From assembly GCA_017529085.1 (NCBI GenBank), contig JAFXOC010000148.1, forward strand, positions 1-10,900: 10,900 nucleotides of DNA, given 5' to 3'. Made by a program: the position numbers and the translations under genes. Positions within the stretch are counted from its first letter, which is position 1; every line of letters starts with the position of its first letter. Shown here one piece after another: positions 1 through 10,100 of this stretch. The notes beneath the pieces were generated by a model. That model worked only from the letters and a program-made list of their open reading frames with translations, made no database searches and was not told the DNA's origin. Source of the DNA: Selenomonadaceae bacterium (GTDB lineage Bacteria; Bacillota; Negativicutes; Selenomonadales; Selenomonadaceae).

Positions 1-17
1 CAATGGACGGGATTTTT
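1..17 (+). terminator. Right half of a repeated intrinsic terminator, cut by the window edge
   Basis: Bases 1-19 are identical to 1061-1079. There they form the loop, the right arm and the T-run of a complete 13-bp hairpin. The left arm lies outside the window. It presumably ends transcription of a gene upstream. It is the first of three copies of the same terminator seen here. Confidence 0.7.
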
Positions 18-41
18 GTCTGTAAAAATTCAAGAAAAACT

Positions 42-72
42 GTAATATAACAATTCTTGTTTGCAATATAAT
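42..72 (+). promoter_or_regulatory. Promoter of the 288-residue gene, with a non-consensus -35 element
   Basis: A perfect TATAAT lies at 67-72. At 42-49 is GTAATATA, which ends exactly 17 bases before the -10. The same octamer recurs at the same distance before the -10 of the giant gene (1101-1108 and 1126-1131), inside a longer shared context, aaaaac(c/t)GTAATATA. The -35 hexamer position reads AATATA, which does not resemble TTGACA. The start site would be near 79-80, giving a leader of about 40 bases. The promoter call is an inference from the -10 and the conserved spacing. Confidence 0.55.
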
Positions 73-105
73 ACAAGCAGAAAAAATAATTTGGTTTAGC
101 GTTTT

Positions 106-113
106 AAGGGAGG
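106..113 (+). promoter_or_regulatory. Ribosome binding site fixing the start at 121
   Basis: AAGGGAGG lies 7 bases before the ATG at 121. It is a near-perfect Shine-Dalgarno sequence for a Bacillota ribosome. Confidence 0.8.
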
Positions 114-120
114 CATTATT

Positions 121-987
121 ATGAACATTGTATTTACAGATAATGGAAATTTACTATCAGAAGTAAAAAATTTTGTAGGTAACGGACTGACTTCTGAGGA
201 AAGAGCAAAGGTAAATACGGCGATACGAAACATTCGTGGAGAATTAAGCGAAGTGGATAGATATAACTGGAAAGAAAAACTTCCAGAAATTGCATTAAAA
301 AACAATTTAGGCGGCGTTGCGATATGTATTGCGTCAAGTATTGTACGACAGGGTTTTGAATCCAAAAAAATTCAAGGTTGGGCAAGCGAGATTTTGGATA
401 AATGGAAATGGGCAGATAAGGAAAGAATAGATAAGAGCGCATTTCGCCCACAGGGGCATAGAACAGTAATATGGGATATGGCCGAGGAGTTTATTAAAAT
501 GACATCGAATAACTTAGAACAAATGAAAGAAGATAAATTGGGAAATATTGAAAATAGAGCAGAATACCAAAAAGCAGTCGCTAAAATGATTTTAGATTCC
601 GACTATGACCATGATGTTTTTTTTGAAAAATACACAAAAAGATACGGCATTGTCGATACGCAGGATAAAAAAACTTTTTCAGAAGCAGTTGATGCTTTTA
701 GGCAGGACATAGAAGATAAGGATTTCTTCTCCGCTTATATGCGTATGGACAATTCAAATAGTACAATATTTAGAGAAGCGTTTGATGATGAAGATTTTAT
801 GAAGGCTGTCATAAAAGTTCACGGAGCGGATCCGAACTCTATACGCCAAGCAGTTGAAAGTATAACGGAGCGTAAGGACGAAACGGTTCAATTTGCAGCT
901 TGTCTTTTAAACGAAACTCTAAATTCGCCGGAATATAGAGAGGCGTTCAATAAAGGTACGGCTAAAACACAAGAGCGAACAATGTGA
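121..987 (+). CDS. Unrecognised 288-residue soluble protein
   Basis: I do not recognise a family. The start is well supported by a strong ribosome binding site 7 bases upstream, and the stop is TGA. The product is hydrophilic and highly charged, with no signal peptide and no membrane segment, so it is probably cytoplasmic and mostly helical. The second half shows a loose recurrence of acidic-aromatic segments: DHDVFFEKY near residue 162, DKDFFSAYM near 200, and DDEDFMKAV near 221. This may mean small helical repeats, but the similarity is weak. It has its own promoter and is followed by two hairpins, so it is probably a single-gene transcript. Its promoter is built like that of the giant methylase-helicase gene downstream, which suggests co-regulation and perhaps a related role in the same element. 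No catalytic motif is visible, and no function is proposed. Confidence 0.85.
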   Translation: MNIVFTDNGNLLSEVKNFVGNGLTSEERAKVNTAIRNIRGELSEVDRYNWKEKLPEIALKNNLGGVAICIASSIVRQGFESKKIQGWASEILDKWKWADKERIDKSAFRPQGHRTVIWDMAEEFIKMTSNNLEQMKEDKLGNIENRAEYQKAVAKMILDSDYDHDVFFEKYTKRYGIVDTQDKKTFSEAVDAFRQDIEDKDFFSAYMRMDNSNSTIFREAFDDEDFMKAVIKVHGADPNSIRQAVESITERKDETVQFAACLLNETLNSPEYREAFNKGTAKTQERTM

Positions 988-991
988 TATA

Positions 992-1030
992 AAAATCGTT
1001 TGAAATTATTGTAAAAAATCAAACGATTTT
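992..1030 (+). terminator. 12-bp perfect inverted repeat just after the stop codon
   Basis: The left arm at 992-1003 (AAAATCGTTTGA) and the right arm at 1019-1030 (TCAAACGATTTT) are perfect reverse complements separated by a 15-base AT-rich loop. The hairpin begins 5 bases after the TGA of the 288-residue gene. It is AT-rich with only a short T-run, so it would be a weak terminator alone. It could act as a first terminator, as an mRNA 3'-end stabiliser, or as an operator. Confidence 0.5.
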
Positions 1031-1076
1031 AATACAAGATAAGATATAAAATCCCGTCCACAATGGACGGGATTTT
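1031..1076 (+). repeat. 46-bp intergenic direct repeat, copy 2
   Basis: These 46 bases are identical to 10141-10186. They hold a 17-base AT-rich lead (aatacaagataagatat) followed by the terminator hairpin. Identity stops sharply on both sides: upstream aaacgatttt against gacagatgcg, downstream tgtt against atat. The copies sit after two unrelated genes about 9 kb apart. The right half of a third copy opens the window. Confidence 0.9.
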
Positions 1077-1080
1077 TGTT
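1048..1080 (+). terminator. Rho-independent terminator after the 288-residue gene
   Basis: The arms 1048-1060 (AAAATCCCGTCCA) and 1064-1076 (TGGACGGGATTTT) pair perfectly over 13 bp around a CAA loop. They are followed by TGTT, so the non-template strand reads GATTTTTGTTT. A GC-rich core with a flanking A-run and T-run is the standard shape of an intrinsic terminator, and it could act on both strands. It separates the 288-residue gene from the giant gene. Confidence 0.85.
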
Positions 1081-1100
1081 TGCCGGAATCAATAAAAACC

Positions 1101-1131
1101 GTAATATATGAAAACCTCGTCTTGCTATAAT
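1101..1131 (+). promoter_or_regulatory. Promoter of the giant gene, same architecture as the upstream promoter
   Basis: TATAAT at 1126-1131 is preceded by TGC, giving an extended -10 (TGnTATAAT). GTAATATA at 1101-1108 ends 17 bases before the -10, exactly as at 42-72. Transcription would start near 1138, leaving a leader of only about 20 bases. The extended -10 could compensate for the poor -35. Confidence 0.6.
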
Positions 1132-1146
1132 CAAAATAAAAAGCAT

Positions 1147-1153
1147 GGAGGGG
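1147..1153 (+). promoter_or_regulatory. Ribosome binding site that decides the start at 1160 over 1145
   Basis: GGAGGGG lies 6 bases before the ATG at 1160. The earlier in-frame ATG at 1145 overlaps this motif and has no purine-rich site of its own upstream, so starting at 1145 would translate the ribosome binding site. The true N-terminus is therefore most likely MAKNVKEL. Confidence 0.8.
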
Positions 1154-1159
1154 TTTATT

Positions 1160-4100
1160 ATGGCTAAGAATGTTAAAGAATTGGTAGAGGAAGTTGAGTC
1201 TTTTTACCTTAATGTTATGATGGATCAAGGCAGTTATTTAGATTTCCTCGATACGATGGCGAAATTTCATAAATACGATTTGCGGGAGCAGATAAATATT
1301 TTCCATAACGCTTCCGAAAATAGCACGGTGTTAGCTAACGAAGAAATATGGAAAAGATTGAATCGCACTTTGAAAACTAACGCTAACGCTATTCCTGTCC
1401 TCAAGGGCGAGAACGGGCAGGAAAGGATAGAGTATGTTTACGATGTTTCGGACACAAACGAATATCGTGAAAACGAAGAATTATTATGGCATATTGACGA
1501 AGAACGGGATAAAGAATATTTAAACGCCGCTTTGCAAGGCGAAGGTTCTGTCGAGAATCGGGTTCGCCATATTTGTATGCAAATGGCAGGAGGATTTGAA
1601 GGTAGCGAGGAAGAAAAGAATATATTGGGTTTAAGTTTGTCGTATGTCACTCTAAAGCGTATGGGGTACGATACGAGCGATATTTCTATGGAACTTATAT
1701 CTACACCGTGGGATTTGGAAAATCCCGAAAAATTGCTTACGGAAGTAAATATATCGGCAAAGTCTATCTTAAATCCGTTAGGCAGTTACATCAGGAACGG
1801 GAGGACGAAACAAAATGATAGATCTGGATTATATAATGTCACCAATACCGCCGATAACGGACGAGCCGGAGCCGGAGGAAGAAACGGAGGACTTGGAACT
1901 GGAGGGGTACTTCGGACAATGGGCGAGGATCAGGATGCAATTTCTGATCGAGGAAAAGAGAGAGATGTGGAAGAAACTTCTGGCAGAGGGGAAAGCGGAG
2001 AAGTATCTGACGGATTATCAGGAGAAGTACGACCAGAAATTCGACCGACTGAACGAAATGATGATGGAGAGGGAAGGGGCAACGGAGGAACTGAAAGCGG
2101 AAAATCCAGAGGAGTGGATTCACAGGGCGAATTACGCCAAACAAGCGGCAACGGAAATGATAATAGCGGAAATCAGCGAAATGATGTAGAAAATCAAAAC
2201 GAAAATAATACAACGCCTAATTCTGCTCATAATTTGGTTTTTCAAACGGTAGATAGATTTTCTCCCATAGAAAATCGCACATATTACGATGCTATTCCTT
2301 CAGACGATATAACAGACGATATTTTAAAAACACTCGATACAATGCCTACTACCTACCCGAAAACTTTTATCAATGTAGGTTACGGCAAAGCGTTTTTCAG
2401 TTTTGAAAATCCGCAGGATAGGGATGCTTTTATTGTAGAGGCTCGAAGTTTTATAAATGCGGAGGAAAATTCTGTCCAAAATAAACAGGATTCCGAATCC
2501 GAACAAGAACAAGACGAATATATTTATTTCACAAGAGAAGGAAAATTTGGCAGAGAACGCATAAATAACAACGATCCGACAAGAAATAGAGAAAATATAT
2601 ATAAAGTTGCAGCCGAACTGGGCGCGACAATCATCTCTAAGGAAGAATACGAAAAAGGTCTTGCGGAACAGAGAAGTCAAATTGCGACTGATCGAATGAA
2701 GGAACTTTTTAGAGAAGATAATATCGAAAAAATATTTGATATTTTGAGCGTCAACGACAATACATATTCTATCAAGGCTTTCAGCGAACTTTCGGGAATT
2801 TTTTTGGATAGAACTTGGAAACGCCGCAAACAACAGCTTATTGAGTATTACGGCGAAAAGTATACAAAGTGGCAAGAAGAATTAGAAACTGCCGCAAGAG
2901 AAAAGGAACAACGGGAGAAAGAAGCAGAAGAAGCGGAATTAAAAGAAGAATCCGCAAAAATCGGCGATAAATATTACGATTACATAAAAAACATATCGCC
3001 TATGCAAAGGGCAAGGATAAATAAAATCCTAGGCACAATGCTTCGTTATGACAATAAAATACAAACCCGCGCTCAAAATATGGAGTCGTTGTTTTCTGAC
3101 GGCAAATTAGCTTTTACATACAACGATTACGGAAAAACAAAATATGCCGTTGAATCTTTCAGAACCGGGAGTTTCTACGACATTACCAAAACAGAATTTG
3201 ATTATTGGCATTATTTGTATGAAAACTCTAATGTCAACATAAAACCGCAACACTTTTCAAGATATTCTCATAAAGCGGACGAACAGTATGCGGAGTATCA
3301 TTTTGCTTACATTCCCGAAGATCAGGCTTCGGCAAGGTATTGGGTCAGCGCGGATTTAAACGAACTATCAAAAAAATATTTGGGTCACAGTATGGCTGCG
3401 GCTGTTGACGGTATTCAAGGTCACGGTTTTAGCTTTAGCACCGCAGAAAATATGAATAGCTTTGTGGAAGAAGCGAACGCATATTTAGACCAACAATACG
3501 GAGCGACAACTTCCTATGACGAATCCTTGTCTTTATTAGCCGAAGATGAAGTCGCAAGGGAAGAAAAAGTCGAAAATACGGTCGGCAACAATGATTCCGT
3601 TTTTGATTATAATGAAATGGTCGATAAAATTGACAATATTTTAAGAGGTTACGGCGAACAAAAAATAAAATTGGCGGAGGCGTTGCAACAACTTGAAAAT
3701 ATAAATATAAATGAAAATGTAAATAGAAACATTTTTATAACCGATCGCATAACCAAAGTGAGCGGCTTTCTTAAAGACACCCAAAAAGAAATAGACGATA
3801 TTTTGGCAGGTTACGAGAAAACAGAGTACGAATATGCAGAAGCGTTCAGACGCTTTCAATCGCTAGAACTCGCCATAATTAACAAAAACGGTCAGTTTGA
3901 AAACATTTCTGACATGATGGCAGAAAGTGGTAAAAACGCCGCAGAAAATAGCCTCAATATCATACGCGCAGAGCATGAAAAACAATTTGAGGAGCAAGTT
4001 GCCGAAGCGGAACGGATAAACAGAGAAAGAGAGGAAAGTGAACAATCCGAAAACGGAGAAACTTCCGATCTACCAGTCGATGAACCTTTGACGCTTTTCC

Positions 4101-7100
4101 CCGAAAATGACGGCGATGAAGAATCTGTTGAAGAAATACAGACAGAAGTCGAAGCCGACAACACTTCGGAAACGGAAAGCGTTGACGAAAATCAGGTTGA
4201 AGGTGAATCATCAGAGGAAAATGCCGTCCAAAATGAACTGGATTCGGAGCAGGAAAACGAAACAGAGAGAAGTTTGGTTTTCCCTTACAGAAATATAGAC
4301 GGGGTACAGCCTGACGATCCTAATTCCGAATTATTGCCGCCGATCGACTATAATTCCATAGACTTTGATGCGGATATGTCAACGGTTAGCGGTAAAAGAG
4401 CCGTATTTGTAAGAAATATTGCGGCGATTCGCATAATGAAAGATTTGGAAAAAACCAATCGAGAGTCAATGCCTGAAGAAATAAGAGTTTTGCAGAGTTA
4501 TTCGGGATTTGGCGGTATGCCGGAAGTATTTGACGCTTTCAACAATTCGTGGTCTAAGGAATTTCACGCCTTGCAACTAGAACTTTATACCGAAGAATAC
4601 GATGCGGCAAGACAATCAACGCTTAACGCTCACTTTACGCCCGACAACATAGTGCAGAGCATTTACGAAGGATTATATTCTTTAGGATTTGAAAACGGTC
4701 ATATCTTAGAGCCATCGGCGGGTAGCGGAAAATTTTTCTTGAATATGCCGCAGGATATGAGAGAAAAAAGCAATTTGTTCGGTATAGAACTTGACGATCT
4801 TACCGCAAGAATTACCGCAAAAGCGTATCGGGATGTAACGATGTCCAACGAGCCGTTTGAAAAGAACAATTACGCAGATGGTTCTTTCGATCTTGCAATA
4901 TCCAATGTTCCTTTCGGAGATTATCGCATAACAAGCGACAATCGTTACCGTGGAAAGCGTTTGTTCATTCACGATTACTTCATAAACAGAATGATAGACG
5001 AGGTGCGTCCGGGGGGTCTTGTCGTTGCCATTACTTCTAAAGGTACTTTGGATAAAGATACCGATACGGCAAGAGAAGAAATTGTAAAAAAAGCGGAACT
5101 TGTAACCGCTATTCGTTTGCCGGACGATACTTTTAAGAGCGCGGGAACTTCGGTAACAACGGATATTTTGGTGTTTAAAAAAAGAGAAACACCATTAACT
5201 CAAGAAGAAGTAAAAAATTATAAAGATAATATGTATTCTCGAAATGACGATTGGGTTTATAGGAACGCCTACGGAGAAAAAACAAAACATGAGAGTATAA
5301 ACGCTTTCTTATACCAAAATTTTGACAACATTCTCGGTAAAGTGGAGAAAACAACTACGGCGTGGGGTAAAGATTTAACGGTAAAATCATCGCCGAATAT
5401 TGATGTTAGCGCAAGGATAAAGGAAATTTTTGCGTCTGTCGGTAAAATTTACGAGCCGTCAAAGGAAGAACTGCCACTTCCCGTAGAAAATAATGTGGAA
5501 AAAGACGGATTTGTAGGTTTTACTCTCGAAGATGGAGAAATTACTTTCCACAGGGGCGATGGAAGAATTGAAAAACCCGAACTTACCGATAAAGACAGTA
5601 AAAGGGTTCTTGCCGCCGTGAAATTGCGCGATGTTACGAAAGACTTGTTCGAGGCGCAACGAAATAACTGTTCCGATGTGATTTTGCGGGAACATCAAAA
5701 GAAACTGGATCAGGCGTACAATGAATACAATCGTATGTTTGGCAGAATCTATAAAGACAGGTCTTTGAAAAAAATCTTTAAAGACGATCCTTCTTATAAC
5801 TTACTGCTTGCTTTGGAAGTTTATAACAAGGAAGGTTTTCAACGAAAAGCCGATGTATTTACAAAGCGTACAATTTCGCCGAACATAACGCCTACTCACG
5901 CAGATTCGCCGGTCGATGCGCTTGCTATTTCATTAGGCGAAACCGGGGTTGTTGATTTTCCGTATATGCAGCAACTAACAGGTCTTTCTTATGATGAATT
6001 GCGTCAGGAATTGGAATTTACAAGTATCTTTCAAGATACGGACGGAAGTTTTTATCCTAACGATGAATTTTTGTCTGGAAATATACGGAAGAAAATTGCC
6101 AAAACAGAAAAAGCCTTGGAAGAAGTTTATTTGGAAGAAAAGGAACTTTATTCAAAAACCGCAGGAGAGGATTGGAAAAAACCTTTTGTTTACAATATTA
6201 CCTCTCCCTACGAACAGTATCTTCAAGACAGAATAGACAAGGCTTTGGAACATGGCGGTAAATTTGTATCTGACGAAGAAGGAAGATTGGATTTAGCGCC
6301 CGATCCAGACACTCGCGACTATATCTCCGATAAACTTAAAGAGAAAAACAACAGAGATTTTCTGCTGTTTTTTGCGGGAGCCGCAGGAAATCTGCGTAGA
6401 ACCAGAGAGATTGCAGAATATGCAAAAAAAGATCCGTTGTTTGTCCTTGACGCTCTAAAATACAAGGTTTCTGCAAATTATGAGTATGCCTATGACGGAA
6501 ATCTCGGAGTGGTTTCGGAATGTCTTAGAGTCATGGGGTTGGATCAAAATAAAATTTTAGAAAGAATTTATCATGCGGGTTTCAACGGCGATGATCACGA
6601 ATGGTACTCTTTCTTGCGCGACAAGTTTTCCAAAGAAAATCCGTTTACGGAAACAGAAGCGTTGGAAAAGGATTTTGCCGACAAGGTAAACGAGAGGGCA
6701 AATTTCTTTGAAAACCTCAAAAATGATTGGGAAGTTTACAAATCCGAGTATGATGCGAAGTATAAAAAATTAGAGGAACAAACTTTTCCAGATGAAATGA
6801 AGGGTATCGCCAAAAAAAGAGAGTGGCTTGAAAAAAATCTTGCCGCATTGAAGGAAGTATGCCCTGAAGATGTTCCTATTGAATCCATAAAGGTTGGTCT
6901 TGGAACTACTTTTATTCCACCTAGAGTTATAAAGGAATTTCTGGTGGAAGCCTTGGAAATCAACTATTTTGAAGCGGATCAGTTGGAAGTGTTTTTTGAG
7001 CCTTATACTTCCGAATGGAAGATTGAGGGGAAAAACATAGAGGACAATGTAAAAGTTTGGCAAACTTACGGCACAAGTAAAATGAACGCTCTTGCGTTAG

Positions 7101-10100
7101 CTGAAAAAGCGTTGAATTTCAGAAGTCCTCGTGTTTACAAAGAAATCGAAGTCATAGAGGACGGAGAAACAAAAATAAAGAAAGTGGCTGACACAGAGGA
7201 AACTCTAAAGGTTCAACTGAAACAAGAAGAACTAAAAAAACTTTTTGTTGATTGGATTTACGGTAAAGAAGAATACAGAAACGCCATTTTCACATATTAC
7301 AACGAGCATTTCAACGCTATTCGCCCCAGAGAATATAACGGCGATATGCTTAAATTCCCTCGCATGAATCCTTCCATAACCTTAAAACCGCACCAAAAAG
7401 ACGCTATTGCTCACACGCTTTTCGGAGGAAATACGCTTTTGGCTCATACGGTCGGAGCGGGAAAAACTTATGAGATGGTAGCGAGCGCTATGGAATCCAA
7501 ACGCCTCGGACTCTGCAATAAGCCGTTGATTGTTGTTCCGAAGCATTTGACGGAGCAAACGGGAAGGGAATTTTTAGACCTTTATCCTGATGCCAACATT
7601 CTTATCGCAACCAATAAAGATTTTACCGCTGAAAACAGAAAAGCGTTTGCCGCAAAGATAGCGACACAGAATTGGGATGCCGTAATTATGGGATTTACTC
7701 AATTTGAAAGAATCCCCATAACCCCCGAAAGAAAATTAGCGCTTTATGACCAGATGGTAAACGAACTTATTGAAGCTAAAGAAAAAGCGTCCGGGAATAC
7801 ATTTTCCGTAAAAACCTTGGCAAAACAAATTCGTCTTTGCGAAGAAAAAATCCATAAATTACAAGGCGATAAGCCTAAAGACGGCACCATCTTCTTTGAG
7901 GATTTAGGTATTGATAGGCTTTATGTTGACGAGGCGCATTATTATAAAAATCTTTGGAGTTATTCAAAGATGCGTAATGTTGCGGGGATAAATCCTTCCA
8001 ACCATGCGGAAAAAAGTCAGGATTTATACGAGAAAATCCAATATATTCAAGAGATAAACAATGGCAAAGGCGTAATTTTTGCAACGGGTACGCCAATTTC
8101 CAACAGCATGACGGAACTTTACACCATGCAAAAATATTTGCAACCCGAAGTGCTGAAAGACGAAGGGATTTTCAATTTTGACGCTTGGGCGTCAACTTTC
8201 GGGCAAACAACGACAGGTATGGAAATTGCGCCGGAGGGCAAAGGTTTCCGTGAGAAAACCAGATTTTCTAAATTTCATAATGTTCCCGAACTCATGGCGA
8301 TGTTTAAAGAAATCGCCGATATTAAAACGGCTGATGTGCTTAATTTGCCTGTTCCCGAATGTGAATATGTCATTGAGGAAATCGAACGCTCCGAAGCGCA
8401 AAAAGAAATGGTGGACAATCTAGCCGATAGAGCGATTGCCGTTAGAGAGAGAAAGGTAAAGCCGGATCAAGACAATATGCTCAATATTACCAACGAAGGG
8501 CGAGATCTTGCTCTTGACGAAAGGAATATAGATCCAACGCTTCCAGAACCCGCCGATAGCAAGGTAAAACGCTGCGTAAATAATGTTCTTCAAGTTTATA
8601 AAGAATCCGAAGAATTTAAAGGAACGCAAATTATCTTCTGCGATAGGAGTACGCCTAAAAAAGACGGAACTTTTAGCGTATATGACGATGTGCGTAAAAA
8701 ATTGATAGCCGGAGGCGTAAAAGCGGAAGAAATAGAATTTGTGCAGGATGCCGATACCGATGAAAAGAAAGACGCTCTTTTTGAAAAGGTGCGTAAAGGC
8801 GAGGTAAGAGTATTGCTTGGCGGTACAAAGAACTTGGGTATCGGAACGAATGTGCAGGATTTACTTATCGCAACGCATGATTTAGATGTGCCGTGGACAC
8901 CCGCAGACCTTGAACAAAGAAAAGGGCGTATCGTGCGCGTAGGCAATAAAAATCCCAAAGTCAAAGTTTTCAGGTATGTCACTAAAGGAACATTCGATTC
9001 TTATATGTGGCAGCTAATCGAAAACAAGCAGCGATTTATTTCGCAGATTATGACTTCAAAAACGCCGTCACGAGAAACGGAAGATTGCGATGAATTGGTG
9101 CTTTCCGCAGCAGAAATCAAAGCGTTGTCGGCAGGAGATCCGCTTATCCGTGAAGTAATGGATGTCAACAACGAATTAACCAGATTGAAGATAGCAAAAT
9201 CAGGCTATTTATCCAATCAGGAACATACAAGGAAACTTGTGACAACGGATTATCCTATTCGTATCAAAAATACTAAGCAAGAACTTTCCAAAACTTTGAA
9301 GGATAAGGAACTTTTTGATAAGAACTCAAAGGTTATTGAGGGCGTGGAAGATTTTTCGATAACCATTAACAAAAAGACTTATCTTGACAAGAAAGAAGGA
9401 TTGGAAGCCTTGAAAGAAGCCTTAAAGGCGGGTAATAAGCTAAAATTCTCCGGGGAATACAAAGGCTTTAAATTGTCGGTAGTGTTCGGCGATGGTAGCA
9501 GCGGACTCTTTAGCGCTCCTAAATTAGCTTGTTCTCACATGAACACCTACTATTGCGATTTATATTCCTCTCCCGCAGAGCAGCTAAAGGGCATAGAGCG
9601 CATAGGGCAGACCATAAACAAGGAAGCCTTAACGCTAACAACGAAACTGGAACAGCTAAATCATAATCTTGAAGTTGCAAAAGAAGAATTAGGGAAACCT
9701 TTCCCGCAAGAAGCGAGATTTAAGGAATTAGAAAACAGAAGCAACGAGATTATGGAGATTTTAGCGGCGAAAGACAAAGGATTTGAAAACGAAGAAGATA
9801 TTGCGAGAGAGGTTCGCATGAGCCGAATCCGAAAAATAGCCGATAATCCCGAACTTTTGCCTGACGATAAGATTGCCAGAGATTATCTTGTAGAAGCGGC
9901 TACGCTATATAATGAACATGGTGAGGACAGCGTTATAGATTTTCTCGAAGATTCCAATATGCTTGAAACTATGGTTTTGAAATATAATCATAGAGCCAAA
10001 GATGTTGCTGATGTTCTCGAAAAGTATTCGCCAACGCTTCCCTCGGTTACTCTCTTGCAAAATTTAGCGAAAAGTTATCGAACGCTAACGGCAAATCCGC

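Noticed and set aside
1145..1159. In-frame ATG at 1145 as start of the giant gene
   Set aside because: It overlaps the GGAGGGG ribosome binding site of the ATG at 1160 and has no such site of its own.
1019..1228. Minus-strand open frame across the intergenic region
   Set aside because: It runs through the terminator hairpins, the promoter and the start of the giant gene, with no ribosome binding site.
1839..2213. Minus-strand open frames of 124 and 73 codons across the nested gene
   Set aside because: Their length follows from the GC- and purine-rich sequence of this stretch. The products are Leu/Phe/Arg- or Pro/Ser-rich with no recognisable blocks, unlike the + strand nested frame.
2324..2875. 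183-codon open frame on the minus strand
   Set aside because: It is antisense to conserved coding sequence of the giant gene. The product is Phe/Ile/Ser-rich, as expected of a complement of Glu/Lys-rich codons, and no ribosome binding site or family resemblance was seen.
3892..4164. Minus-strand Ser-rich open frame
   Set aside because: It is the complement of the acidic Glu/Ser-rich linker of the giant protein, with no independent signal.
4107..4298. Second possible nested + frame of 63 codons
   Set aside because: The Lys/Arg-rich product is what a shifted reading of GAA/AAC-rich codons gives. No good ribosome binding site and no family resemblance were seen, unlike the nested frame at 1815.
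8596..8982. 128-codon open frame on the minus strand
   Set aside because: It is antisense to the highly conserved helicase motifs V and VI. Constraint in the helicase frame explains the absence of stops.
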